Shown in pieces: positions 27,126 to 35,657 of a DNA stretch of 64,000 nt (its first letter is position 1; every line of letters starts with the position of its first letter). The DNA is taken from positions 1 through 64,000 of the forward strand of contig JACRJI010000008.1 of NCBI GenBank assembly GCA_016235665.1, read 5' to 3'. Below the pieces are notes generated by a model that saw only the letters and a list, made by a program, of their open reading frames with translations, ran no database searches and was not told the origin of the DNA. The position numbers were made by a program, and so were the translations under genes. The stretch is from a candidate division TA06 bacterium (GTDB lineage Bacteria; Edwardsbacteria; AC1; EtOH8).

Positions 27126-27968
27126 TCATCCATACCGCACAAAAATACTGCAGGGCAGGCTTCTACCGGTATCCTTTACCTCCAAATGCAGCTCCCCGCA
27201 TTCGATCTTTTTCAACGGCAGAATATCCGCCAACAGATTTTTCAGCGCCTGGGACGAGAAATTAGTGGAATAGGCGTTGACCAAAAAGAACAAGGGCTGA
27301 TCGGACAATATTTTGCCGCAGTTATGTATCAGTTCCGGCACGTCGTCCCCAAAACGGAAGATCTTTCCCTTGTGGTCCCGGCCGAACGAAGGCGGATCCA
27401 TGATCACCGCGTCGTACCGGGCCTTTCGTTTTACCTCCCGTTCCACGAACTTTGAGCAATCGTCCACTATCCAGCGGAAGGATGTTTCTTCCATTCCCGA
27501 GAGGGCGGCGTTGTGCCTGGCCCACAGGGTGGCCGGCTTGGAGGAATCCACTTGGGTCACCCTGGCCCCGGCCGCGGCGGCGGCCACAGTAGCCGCCCCG
27601 GTATAACCGAATAAATTCAGGACATTGGGCCGGTATCCGCATTCTCTGATCAGCTTTCCGCACCAGTCCCAGTTGACCGCCTGCTCGGGAAAGATGCCGG
27701 TGTGTTTGTAAGGCGAAAGCTTCAGTTCGAACTTTAAATTCCCGTAGCTGAAGATCCACGGTTTATCCGCCCAGTTATTTAATTCCCAATTACCATTAAC
27801 GAATCGTGCATCCGCTTTGCGCCATGCCGAGTCATCCAGCTTCTGCTCCCAGACGGCATTGGGTTCTGGCCGCGAGATGAGCCGCCCGGAAAAGCGCTCC
27901 AGCTTTTGCCCCCGGCCGCTGTCCAGCAGCTGATGATCTTTAAGATTTGCAGGATGGAAGATATTCAT
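27126..27968 (-). CDS. RlmI/RlmK-type SAM-dependent methyltransferase
   Basis: A 280-residue class-I methyltransferase. It shows the SAM-binding VLNLFGYTGAATVAAAAAGA (motif I), the acidic end of strand 2 in TQVDSSKPA, and the catalytic-type VIMDPPSFGRDHKGKIFRF. This matches the catalytic half of the 23S rRNA m5C methyltransferase RlmI/YccW family. The N-terminal PUA domain is missing, so the substrate may differ. It is monocistronic, minus-strand, between the toxin gene and purF. Confidence 0.87.
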   Translation of the reverse strand: MNIFHPANLKDHQLLDSGRGQKLERFSGRLISRPEPNAVWEQKLDDSAWRKADARFVNGNWELNNWADKPWIFSYGNLKFELKLSPYKHTGIFPEQAVNWDWCGKLIRECGYRPNVLNLFGYTGAATVAAAAAGARVTQVDSSKPATLWARHNAALSGMEETSFRWIVDDCSKFVEREVKRKARYDAVIMDPPSFGRDHKGKIFRFGDDVPELIHNCGKILSDQPLFFLVNAYSTNFSSQALKNLLADILPLKKIECGELHLEVKDTGRSLPCSIFVRYG

Positions 27969-28067
27969 GAAATGATGATACTATAAAAAGGGCGGGGCAG
28001 TCAACAAATATTCTACAAGCTATAAGCTGTACGCTGACCCCTATGTTTAGAAGTTGCGTTGTTTTTG

Positions 28068-28095
28068 TTGACAAGATATATATTTATGATATAAT
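28068..28095 (+). promoter_or_regulatory. Consensus sigma70 promoter of purF
   Basis: Perfect TTGACA (28068-28073) and perfect TATAAT (28090-28095) with a 16-base spacer. The transcript would have a leader of about 43 nt before the purF ATG, too short for a known purine riboswitch. Confidence 0.85.
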
Positions 28096-28144
28096 TCTCA
28101 TACAAACGGCCCGTTAACCATTTCATATTTTTCAATTTACCAAG

Positions 28145-29497
28145 ATGTGCGGAGTCTGCGGAATATTCAACCATGAAAAGGCCTCCGAGGTGCTTTACCT
28201 GGGGCTTTTTGCCCTGCAGCACCGGGGGCAGGATAACGCCGGGATGGCGGTGTGGGACGGCCAGCAGTCCATGATCGTCAAGGACAAGGGGCTGGTGTTC
28301 GACATCTTCAAGCCCGGGGTGCTGGCGGAGCTCAAGGGAAGGATGGGCATCGGCCATACCCGGTATCCCACCGCCGGGGACAGCTCCATCGCCAACGCCC
28401 AGCCCCATTATGCCGAAACCAGGGAAGGCCGGATGGTGATAGTATCCAACGGCGACATCACCAACATGCTGGAGCAGACCCGCTACCTTAAGTCCCAGGG
28501 ATTCACCCCCTACGGATCCAACGACGCCGAGGTGATCGTGGCCAGCATCGCCTGCTACTATGAGCAGGAGCGCGACATGGCCAAGGCCGTCAAAAGGATG
28601 ATGGAGACGGTGCTGGGCAGTTATTCGGCCATTTTGATGTTCAAAGGCACCATGTACGTCTTCCGCGACCCGCTGGGCATACGTCCTTTGGCCATGGGGC
28701 ACAAGGGGGCGACCAGGATATTCGCCTCCGAAAGCTGCGCCATCGACACCATCGGAGGCATTTTTGAGCGCGAGGTGGCACCGGGCGAACTGCTGACAGT
28801 CACTGACCAGGGGCTGGAAAGCCGGATATTGGTGGACAAAAAACCATATAAACACTGCGTTTTTGAGCATATTTACTTCTCCCGGCCCGACAGCGTGATC
28901 TTCGGCGAAAGCGTGGCCAAAAAGAGGTTCATGATGGGCCAGCGCCTGGCCAGCGAGCAGTACACCGGGGCCGATTTCGTGATGCCGGTGCCCGATTCAT
29001 CAAACAACGCCGCCCTGGGCTTTGCCGAGGAGAACGGCATACCATACAAGCTGGCCCTTATCCGAAGCCACTACATCGGGCGCACTTTCATAGGCTCCAC
29101 TCAGGAAATCCGGGATTTTGCCGTCAGGCTGAAGTTCAACCCGGTCAAAAGCATCGTGGCCGGCAAGAAGGCAGCGGTAGTGGACGATTCCATAGTCAGG
29201 GGGACCACCTCCAAGAAGATTATGGGGATGATCCGGGAGGCCGGGGCCGGCCAGGTACATCTGAGGATCGCTTCTCCGCCCATCAAACATCCCTGTTTTT
29301 ATGGGGTGGATACACCCCGGATCAGCGAACTGATAGCCTCTACCAAGTCGGTGGAGGAGATCCGGGAGTTTGTGGGGGTGGAGAGCCTTAATTACCTGAC
29401 ATTGGCCGGGCTTAAATCCTGTCTAGAAAGGCCCCAGGACTTCTGTTTCGCCTGCCTGGACGGGAAATACCCTATAGAGCCGCCGTCAACCAAGTAA
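28145..29497 (+). CDS. purF: Amidophosphoribosyltransferase
   Basis: PurF commits PRPP to purine synthesis. The 450-residue enzyme begins MCGVCGIFN, so the N-terminal nucleophile Cys2 is exposed by removing Met alone, with no propeptide. Other motifs are LFALQHRGQDNAG and the PRPP loop AVVDDSIVRGTTSKKI. Cysteines in KHCVFEHIY, KHPCFYGVD and DFCFACLDGKYP match the four [4Fe-4S] ligands of the Bacillus-type, oxygen-sensitive enzyme. It has its own strong promoter. Confidence 0.97.
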   Translation: MCGVCGIFNHEKASEVLYLGLFALQHRGQDNAGMAVWDGQQSMIVKDKGLVFDIFKPGVLAELKGRMGIGHTRYPTAGDSSIANAQPHYAETREGRMVIVSNGDITNMLEQTRYLKSQGFTPYGSNDAEVIVASIACYYEQERDMAKAVKRMMETVLGSYSAILMFKGTMYVFRDPLGIRPLAMGHKGATRIFASESCAIDTIGGIFEREVAPGELLTVTDQGLESRILVDKKPYKHCVFEHIYFSRPDSVIFGESVAKKRFMMGQRLASEQYTGADFVMPVPDSSNNAALGFAEENGIPYKLALIRSHYIGRTFIGSTQEIRDFAVRLKFNPVKSIVAGKKAAVVDDSIVRGTTSKKIMGMIREAGAGQVHLRIASPPIKHPCFYGVDTPRISELIASTKSVEEIREFVGVESLNYLTLAGLKSCLERPQDFCFACLDGKYPIEPPSTK

Positions 29498-29508
29498 CCT
29501 GGAACGCA

Positions 29509-29535
29509 GACTTCGGCGTGAGCTCAGTCGAACGC
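29509..29535. repeat. Intergenic repeat (family E)
   Basis: The stretch CTTCGGCGTGAGCTCAGTCG with flanks contains the palindromic core GAGCTC and belongs to the CCCTTCGAC...GCTCAGGG type of repeat also seen at 57091-57140. It lies directly after purF. Confidence 0.5.
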
Positions 29536-29553
29536 TACCCGCCGATTGATTTC

Positions 29554-29599
29554 GATTGACGCTGATATTTAAAAGAATGATCTGCGTTTATCCGCGTCC
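29554..29599. repeat. Imperfect intergenic palindrome (family A)
   Basis: GATTGACGCTGATA (29554-29567) pairs with GATCTGCGTTTATC (29579-29592) at most positions and continues into CGCGTCC. Related words occur at 39352-39373 and 59061-59084. The rest of the 29498-29792 gap shows only a promoter before the next gene. Confidence 0.65.
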
Positions 29600-29738
29600 A
29601 ATAATGGTATTACTGCTATTTACCAATGATAGGATAACCATTTTGCCGCAATTTATGCATAAAACGGGCCAAGTATTTCATTTTTCACCATCCGTGCCAG
29701 ATAAAAATAAAATATTGCAAAATAATTTTTTAAAACTA

Positions 29739-29770
29739 TTGACTTTAAAATAAAAATGTGGTTATATAAT
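29739..29770 (+). promoter_or_regulatory. Promoter of the FlgT/CsgG-like cluster
   Basis: TTGACT (29739-29744) is followed by an overlapping TATATA/TATAAT -10 region (29763-29770; spacer 18-20). The AT-rich surround and an AAGGAGA ribosome site 10 bases before the ATG at 29793 support it. It is the only clear promoter ahead of the six-gene cluster. Confidence 0.55.
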
Positions 29771-29792
29771 AAAAAGAAGGAGAAAGGTCCAA

Positions 29793-31127
29793 ATGTCAAA
29801 ATTTAAAAGTCTTATAATCCTGGTTCTATCGGTCGCTTTTGTACCGGCCCTGCTGTGGGCGGGCGGACAGAGCTATAATTACTACGAGAACGGGCTGGAA
29901 TACATGAAGAAAGCCCAGTGGGACCGGGCCATTGACGAGTTCAAGAGCGCTGTTTCCCTGGAATTCACCGACCGGCCCAATTTTAAGACATACGGAATGC
30001 ATTTCATAGACTATTTCCCCCACCGGGAGATGGCCATCTGCTACTACAATCTGGGCGATCTGGACAAGGCCAAAAAGGAAATGGAGCTGTCCATGGCTTT
30101 CAAATCCACCGGCCGCTCCAAGGATTACTGGGCCAGGATCAGCAAGGGCGAAGCCCCGCCAACCACAGTGGTTTCCCGGGCCGAAGATGAGAACCTGGCC
30201 AGGGAAAGGGCCCGGTTGGATGCCGAGAAAAAACGCATAGCCGAAGAGCAGGCAGCCCTGGATGCCCGCAAACGGGATATGAGCGCCGAAGCCGCCCGCA
30301 AAGCGGCTCAGGAGGAACTGAAGCTGGCTGCCCAGCGCGACAGTATAGAACGGGCAGAACGTCAGCACCAGGCAGTGGCCCTGGACAAGGGCAAACTGCC
30401 GGTGGGCGCCTTAACTTATGATCCTTCCAGGGTCACCCAGGTCGGCTCCCGGCTGTCCATAGCTGTTCTGCCGTTCGACAACCGGAGCGGCAATGCCGAG
30501 GTCACCAACACCGTCCAGGACAAGATGATCACCTCGCTTTACAGCCTTAAACGGTTCAAGATCATCGAGCGTTCCCAGATCGACAAGGTCTTAAGCGAGC
30601 AGAAGCTGGGCATGACCGGGGCCCTGGATCCGGCCAAGGCCGTCAAAGTGGGCAAGATCATAGGGGTGGACGCAATCCTGATGGGCTCCATTTCCTCCAC
30701 CGCCACAGGGATCGGCATGGACGCCCGGCTGATTGACACCGAAAGCAGCGGCGTGATCACCGCCAAGGACGCTTACAGCGGCCAGAACACCCTCCAGGAC
30801 ATCAAGACCATGGCCACCGACATCTCCATCCAGATATACAACGACATTCCGCTGGTGGAAGGCTATGTCATCAAGTCCAATCCCACCGGCGAGGTGTTTT
30901 TGGATATCGGCACCGCCAAGGGCATGCGCAAGGGAATGAAGGTGGTGGTTTACAAGGAAGGCGAGGAGATCAAGCATCCGGTTACCGGCGAGATCCTGGG
31001 CAAGCAGGTGACCAAAGTGGCCGAGCTGCTTTTGAACGAGGTTCAGGAAAAAATGTCCGAGGCTCAGATACTGGAAAAGGAAGCCGGGCAGACCCTGACC
31101 GTCGGCCAGAAGGTGGTGGCCAAGTAA
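29793..31127 (+). CDS. Exported TPR - coiled-coil - CsgG/FlgO-like - FlgT-C-like protein
   Basis: The 444-residue protein has a signal peptide (to about residue 23) and a TPR-like part (25-110). A strongly charged Ala/Glu/Arg coiled coil (135-195) follows. A CsgG/FlgO-like domain (215-345) shows SIAVLPFDNRSG, KMITSLYSLKRFKIIERSQIDKVL, and KIIGVDAILMGSIS. A C-terminal beta domain (355-444), with GEVFLDIGTAKGMRKGMKVVVY, resembles the FlgT C-terminal domain. CsgG proteins form outer-membrane secretion channels; FlgO and FlgT belong to the Vibrio flagellar H ring. Function here is unknown. It heads a six-gene cluster of related exported proteins. Confidence 0.82.
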   Translation: MSKFKSLIILVLSVAFVPALLWAGGQSYNYYENGLEYMKKAQWDRAIDEFKSAVSLEFTDRPNFKTYGMHFIDYFPHREMAICYYNLGDLDKAKKEMELSMAFKSTGRSKDYWARISKGEAPPTTVVSRAEDENLARERARLDAEKKRIAEEQAALDARKRDMSAEAARKAAQEELKLAAQRDSIERAERQHQAVALDKGKLPVGALTYDPSRVTQVGSRLSIAVLPFDNRSGNAEVTNTVQDKMITSLYSLKRFKIIERSQIDKVLSEQKLGMTGALDPAKAVKVGKIIGVDAILMGSISSTATGIGMDARLIDTESSGVITAKDAYSGQNTLQDIKTMATDISIQIYNDIPLVEGYVIKSNPTGEVFLDIGTAKGMRKGMKVVVYKEGEEIKHPVTGEILGKQVTKVAELLLNEVQEKMSEAQILEKEAGQTLTVGQKVVAK

Positions 31128-31210
31128 TCGGGCTTAAAAATCACGATTTTGAAATCGTATTAACTGGCATAAAAAGAAAAACACAAACCTAATTTCAAAA
31201 GGAGAAAAAC

Positions 31211-32491
31211 ATGCGTAAAATTGGTCTGGTATTGGCCATTTTGGCTTTGGTTGCATTGCCGGCGATGGCCCAGGATATGAACATCATGGGTGCCGGCGCC
31301 AGGGCACACGGTATGGGCGGGGCCTTTATCGCTATCGCAGATGACGCCACCGCGATTTCCTGGAACCCGGCCGGCATAGCCAACCTGGACAGGCCTGAGG
31401 CCTCAGCGGTCGGCTTGTTCAATATGAAAACCTTTAAGAATGAGTGGTCATACAACGATCCTACCATACCATATGACACAGCAGGAACCGCGGAGAACAG
31501 CGTCAGCCACATTGCCCCTAACTTTTTCAGTCTGGCGGTGCCATTCAAGGCTGCTGACCGTAATCTGGTTATAGCAGTTGCTTACAACCGGATGATCGAT
31601 TTTGGCGAAGCTAAGTCAGAGGATACACTGATTGGCGGGATTAAATACGAATCGAGCTACAAACAAACCGGTGGAATTGATGCCATATCTCCGGCCATCG
31701 CTTTCCAACTAACACCAAAGGTTTCATTGGGCTTAACAGCTAATATTATTGTCAACGGTTCAACTTATACTGAAGAAGAGAGCGGTACAGACGGTTATAA
31801 TTATGAATATGAAGAAACCATGGATTTTTCTGGTTTCAACATGCATATGGGAATGCTGGCCCAGGTTAATAAGCAACTAAGCTTAGGCTTAGCCTACCGG
31901 ATGCCTTTTGAGTTGACCCGCGAAAGTTCATGGGAGTGGTCAGAAACAATTCCGGGAATCGGGACCACCACCGGCGATGGCGAGGATTTGTATGAACAAA
32001 CATGGACCATGCCCTGGATGTTGGGTGTCGGTTTGGCCTTCAGGCCTTCCGAAAATATGACCTTGGCTTTTGATTACGAACGCAGAAACTTTAGCAGTAC
32101 AGAGTATACCTATGGCCCATCTCCTTCTGTTGAAATGGGCTGGAATAATGTCAATCAGTTCCGGGTTGGCATGGAATACTTGTTTGTGGGTCCGAATGCT
32201 GTTTTCCCAATTCGACTGGGCTTCAGGACAAACCCCCAGGTTGAATACGCTATTCAGCGTTTTACCGATGCCAGTTGGATTGACACTGACGATTCCACCG
32301 GGATGAACGGCATGGTCTTTACCGGCGGTTTTGGCATGAAATTCGGCAATATCTGGCTGGATCTGGCCGCGGAATACGGAATCACCACGGTTTATAGTTA
32401 TGAGCATACCTATTGGGATAACACAATATACAAGGATGAAACCAAGGAAAATTCCCTGAATTTGCTGGCTTCTTGCATCGTTCATTTCTAA
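31211..32491 (+). CDS. FadL/PorV-like outer-membrane beta-barrel protein
   Basis: The 426-residue product has a signal peptide (MRKIGLVLAILALVALPAMA) and then the typical hatch-like start GAGARAHGMGGAFIAIADDA..SWNPAGIANL, followed by alternating aromatic/polar beta strands. It ends in LLASCIVHF with the C-terminal aromatic residue expected for Bam-dependent barrels. Such proteins are transporters (FadL) or shuttles for secretion (PorV). The placement among CsgG/FlgT-like genes suggests a role in the same envelope complex. Base composition is somewhat more AT-rich than in its neighbours. Confidence 0.87.
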   Translation: MRKIGLVLAILALVALPAMAQDMNIMGAGARAHGMGGAFIAIADDATAISWNPAGIANLDRPEASAVGLFNMKTFKNEWSYNDPTIPYDTAGTAENSVSHIAPNFFSLAVPFKAADRNLVIAVAYNRMIDFGEAKSEDTLIGGIKYESSYKQTGGIDAISPAIAFQLTPKVSLGLTANIIVNGSTYTEEESGTDGYNYEYEETMDFSGFNMHMGMLAQVNKQLSLGLAYRMPFELTRESSWEWSETIPGIGTTTGDGEDLYEQTWTMPWMLGVGLAFRPSENMTLAFDYERRNFSSTEYTYGPSPSVEMGWNNVNQFRVGMEYLFVGPNAVFPIRLGFRTNPQVEYAIQRFTDASWIDTDDSTGMNGMVFTGGFGMKFGNIWLDLAAEYGITTVYSYEHTYWDNTIYKDETKENSLNLLASCIVHF

Positions 32492-32615
32492 CCGCAAATA
32501 AAATAACGAAATTCAACATTAACCCGGCAGGAGGTGGTGACGTTAAACCGCGGTAGACACTGAATATTTTGCTTTAGCAATTTTTGGTAAATCAAATATA
32601 AGGAGCATAATTTAA

Positions 32616-33449
32616 ATGTTTAAGAAAACTTTGGCCTTGCTGGCCATACTCGGCTTTGCCTCTCTGGCTTTGGCCCAGGTGGAACAGAACATCCAGGGCG
32701 CCGGCATGATTGACTGGACCGACCAGTCGGTTAAATCCACTGGCATCGGAGCCTTGAACCCCAAGCTTCCGCCTTCGGCCCAGCGCAAGAACGCCCTGCG
32801 GGCCGCCCAGCTTGACGCCATGCGCAACATGATCGAGACCCTCAACGGCGTGCTGCTGACCTCCGAGACCACGGTGGAGAACGCCATGATGAGCTCCGAT
32901 ATCATCAAGACCCGGGTGGACGGCATTGTCAAGAACTTCCGCTTTACCTCCAAGCCCCGTTACATGTCGGATGGTTCGGTGGAAGTGGACATGGAAATGC
33001 TGCTGACCGGCAAGGTGGGCGACGTGCTTTATCCAGAACAGATGGGCGGCAAGACCCCCACCTACCAGAATCTGCCTTCCAGCTTTAACGCCCAGGAGCC
33101 CCAGACTTACACCGGCCTGATCATCGACGCCAGCGCCACCGATGCCATGCCGGCCATGGTGCCCAACGTCCTTGATGAATCGGGCGAGGGAATCTACGGG
33201 GAAGATTTCGTTCCCCGTGAAGCTGCGGTCAAGAACGGCGTGGTGATCTACGCCAAGACCATGGAAGAAGCCAGGGCCAATGCCGCCCGGGTTGGCAGCA
33301 ATCCGCTGGTGATCAAGGCCGTCAAATCCTCGGGACTCAACAAGGCCGATCTGATCATTGCCGACAACGATGTGGAGAACGTGGCCGTGATAGCCGACAA
33401 CACAGACATCTATGATAACTGCCGGGTGATCATAGTCCTGAAACAGTAA
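32616..33449 (+). CDS. Exported LPP20/FlgP-like protein
   Basis: A 277-residue exported protein. Signal peptide MFKKTLALLAILGFASLALA lacks a lipobox Cys. Residues 30-130 (GAGMIDWTDQSVKSTGIGA, then QRKNALRAAQLDAMRNMIETLNGVLL and VDGIVKNFRFTSKPRYMSDG) have the pattern of LPP20 domains, the family of the Vibrio flagellar H-ring protein FlgP. The C-terminal half (160-277) ends in DVENVAVIADNTDIYDNCRVIIVLK. An AAGGAG ribosome site is present. It is followed by a hairpin terminator. Confidence 0.8.
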   Translation: MFKKTLALLAILGFASLALAQVEQNIQGAGMIDWTDQSVKSTGIGALNPKLPPSAQRKNALRAAQLDAMRNMIETLNGVLLTSETTVENAMMSSDIIKTRVDGIVKNFRFTSKPRYMSDGSVEVDMEMLLTGKVGDVLYPEQMGGKTPTYQNLPSSFNAQEPQTYTGLIIDASATDAMPAMVPNVLDESGEGIYGEDFVPREAAVKNGVVIYAKTMEEARANAARVGSNPLVIKAVKSSGLNKADLIIADNDVENVAVIADNTDIYDNCRVIIVLKQ

Positions 33450-33473
33450 CTGGCCGGTCACGGGAACAAACAT

Positions 33474-33529
33474 AAAAGGGAGAGCGAGCCTTTTAAAAGG
33501 AAAATTTTTAAAACGCCGTTCTCCCTTTT
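33474..33529 (+). terminator. Probable terminator after the LPP20-like gene
   Basis: AAAAGGGAGA (33474-33483) pairs exactly with TCTCCCTTTT (33520-33529). The loop contains a second palindrome, CCTTTTAAAAGG. The end is T-rich within the stem. It may attenuate rather than fully stop reading into the next gene. Confidence 0.6.
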
Positions 33530-33605
33530 GACTGCCGGCTTGACGGCCCAAGTTGATCAAACCGGATTTTGATCCTAACACTATAAAAAGGAATATCCAG
33601 GCAAA

Positions 33606-34781
33606 ATGAAAAAAATATTATACTCAATTCTATCTCTTCTGATGTTCTTCGGTATGGCGTTTGCCCAGGAAGCAATGCAAACAATTACCACCGATGGCAC
33701 TGCCTCGGTCCTGAATGGCGATAAGGCCCAGGCCCGGGACGTGGCCACCCAGGATGCCCTGCGCAATGCGGTGGAGCAGGTGACCGGGGCTGTTATCAGT
33801 TCCAGTACCATAGTGGAGAACGCAATGGTGGTGGAGGACAACATCTATTCCAAGGCCAAGGGCTACGTCAAGAACTACTCCATTGTCAGCGAGGGCGAGG
33901 CCGACGGGGGCTTAAGCTACAACGTCACGGTCAAGGCACTGGTGCGGTCCGGCGCCATCAAGGAAGATATGGCCGACATCATTCGCGGCGCCGGCAACCC
34001 CAAGCTGATGGTGCTGATCACCGAAAGCAACGTGGGGAGCTCGGCCATCGGAGGGATCGACGCCCAGCTGGGCACGGCCGAGAACACCATCATCGAAGCC
34101 ATGCGCAACAAGGGGTTTGACTTTGTGGATCCCGAGACCGCCGAGAAGAGCATCCGGCGGGACAAGGCCCTGGCGGCCCTGGACGGGGACGCCCAGGCGG
34201 CGGCCTTCATCGGGGAACGGGCCGGAGCCGAGGTGATCATCACCGGCAAATCCTTCGCCAAGGAAGCCACGGCGGCCAACGACATGCTGGGAGGGATGAA
34301 GTCCATCCAGGCCACGGTCTCGGTCAAGGCCTTCAACACCGATGACGGACGGATCCTGGTGTCCAAGGTGGAGACCGGGCGGGCGGTCCATATCGAGGAG
34401 ATCACCGGCGGCACCAAAGCCATAGAGCAGGCCTCCGCCAAACTGGCCGATTACCTGGCCGAGGAGATCGTCAAAAAATTCGCCCGGGGCGGGAACACCG
34501 TCACCCTCAACGTCACCGGAGCCTCCAATTACGATCTGTACCAGGAGCTGATCAACATTCTAAAATACGAGGTCCGGGGGGTCAAGGCGGTCAACGACCG
34601 GGAGATCACCGGCAACACCGGGCTGGTGGAGGTGGAGACCAAATTCAACAGCAGCCAGCTGGCCCAGGAACTGCTTTACAAGAATTTTACAAAGTTCTCG
34701 GTCAAGATATTAAGCCGGACCGCCAACCGCATCAATCTACGGCTGACGGCCAAGAAGACAAGACAAGCAACCTCACAATAA
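33606..34781 (+). CDS. Exported FlgT-N/LPP20-like protein with TolB-N-like domain
   Basis: The 391-residue product has a signal peptide (MKKILYSILSLLMFFGMAFA). It continues with a domain matching the LPP20/FlgT N-terminal pattern: DGTASVLNGDKAQARDVATQ, DALRNAVEQVTG, then AKGYVKNYSIVSEGEADGGL. A CsgG/TolB-N-like domain follows (130-280; LMVLITESNVGSS, RAGAEVIITGKSFA), and a C-terminal domain (305-385; LYQELINILKYEVRGVKAV) ends the protein. This order parallels FlgT. No flagellar gene is present in the window. It is cotranscribed with the FecR-domain gene 12 bases downstream. Confidence 0.82.
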   Translation: MKKILYSILSLLMFFGMAFAQEAMQTITTDGTASVLNGDKAQARDVATQDALRNAVEQVTGAVISSSTIVENAMVVEDNIYSKAKGYVKNYSIVSEGEADGGLSYNVTVKALVRSGAIKEDMADIIRGAGNPKLMVLITESNVGSSAIGGIDAQLGTAENTIIEAMRNKGFDFVDPETAEKSIRRDKALAALDGDAQAAAFIGERAGAEVIITGKSFAKEATAANDMLGGMKSIQATVSVKAFNTDDGRILVSKVETGRAVHIEEITGGTKAIEQASAKLADYLAEEIVKKFARGGNTVTLNVTGASNYDLYQELINILKYEVRGVKAVNDREITGNTGLVEVETKFNSSQLAQELLYKNFTKFSVKILSRTANRINLRLTAKKTRQATSQ

Positions 34782-34793
34782 GGGAGAATAAAG

Positions 34794-35570
34794 ATGTCCG
34801 GAATCAATAAGAACAACGCCGGTCTGCTATGGCTGCTGGCCGCGGTTCTGCTGGTCAGCCTGACGGTTACCACGGTGCAGCTTACCGCCAAAGCCACCCC
34901 AGTAGCCAAGGTTTCCTTCGTGGTTGGCGATGTCAAGACCCAGAAACCGGAAAAGAACGACTGGAAAAAGGTGACCTTTGACCAGCCGCTGGCGGCCGGG
35001 GAAAAGGTAAAAAGCACCGAGGATGCCCGGGCCGAGATAGCCTTCTCGGACGGCAGCATCATCCGGGTGGATGCCAACACTCAGCTGGCCATAGAAGAAC
35101 TGAGCAAAAGCCCCAAGAAGGGTCTGTCGGCCTCGGGCAAGGTCTGGAGCGGCAAGGTCTGGGCCAACGTCAACAAGGTCAGCAAGAAGAGCAAATTCGA
35201 GCTGGAGTCCCCCACCGCGGTGGCCGCGGTCCGGGGCACTGTCTACCGGATGACGGTTATGCCGGACAGCAGCACCAAGGTGGCTGTTTACCAGGGCGAG
35301 GTAAAGGTGGAGGTCAATCCAGACTTCTTTGCCAACCAGAAGAAGAAACAAGGAGGCCGGGAGGGCGAGATCGAGGGCCCGCAGGAGATAGCCGGGCCGC
35401 GTGAGGTAAAGCTGGAGCAGTGGATCCAGATCGTCAAGGCCCAGATGGAGATCACCATCAACGCCGACGGCACCTATGGCATAGTCAACTTCAATCCCAT
35501 CATCGACAGTCAGGATGAGTGGGTGAAGTGGAACCAGGAACGGGACATGAAACTGGGCCGCAAACAGTAA
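34794..35570 (+). CDS. FecR-domain protein
   Basis: A 258-residue protein with one N-terminal membrane/signal helix (about 10-33) and a FecR domain (40-165). The domain shows VSFVVGDVKTQ, LAAGEKVKSTEDARAEIAFSDG, SIIRVDANTQL, then PTAVAAVRGTVYRM and AVYQGEVKVE. Alone, FecR domains are periplasmic beta-rich modules found in iron-signal transducers and in many uncharacterised surface proteins. No sigma factor or TonB gene is nearby, so iron signalling is unlikely. The C-terminal 75 residues are charged. It is coupled to the FlgT-like gene. Confidence 0.85.
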   Translation: MSGINKNNAGLLWLLAAVLLVSLTVTTVQLTAKATPVAKVSFVVGDVKTQKPEKNDWKKVTFDQPLAAGEKVKSTEDARAEIAFSDGSIIRVDANTQLAIEELSKSPKKGLSASGKVWSGKVWANVNKVSKKSKFELESPTAVAAVRGTVYRMTVMPDSSTKVAVYQGEVKVEVNPDFFANQKKKQGGREGEIEGPQEIAGPREVKLEQWIQIVKAQMEITINADGTYGIVNFNPIIDSQDEWVKWNQERDMKLGRKQ

Positions 35571-35572
35571 AC

Positions 35573-35640
35573 TTAGCCACAAAGACACGGAGACACAGAG
35601 CTTTTCAATCCTTTGCGTTCTTTGCGTCTTAGCGGTTAAA
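35573..35640. repeat. Imperfect intergenic palindrome (family B)
   Basis: The left half TTAGCCACAAAGACAC (from 35573) and the right half ending TTTGCGTCTTAGCGGTTAAA (to 35640) are imperfect reverse complements around a CTTTTCAATC centre. It fills the gap between the FecR gene and the next CsgG-like gene. Confidence 0.6.
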
Positions 35641-35657
35641 TAATATCGGAGAGCTTA

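Noticed and set aside
28096-28144. Purine riboswitch before purF
   Set aside because: The predicted leader is about 43 nt, too short for a known purine or PRPP riboswitch.
29556-29753. 65-codon plus-strand frame in the purF - CsgG-like gap
   Set aside because: It overlaps a family A repeat and the promoter of the next gene, has no ribosome site and no recognisable features.
32530-32565. Short leader ORF (GTG, 8 codons) with an AGGAGGTG site
   Set aside because: The ribosome site is only two to three bases from the GTG and the peptide shows no attenuation-type codons.
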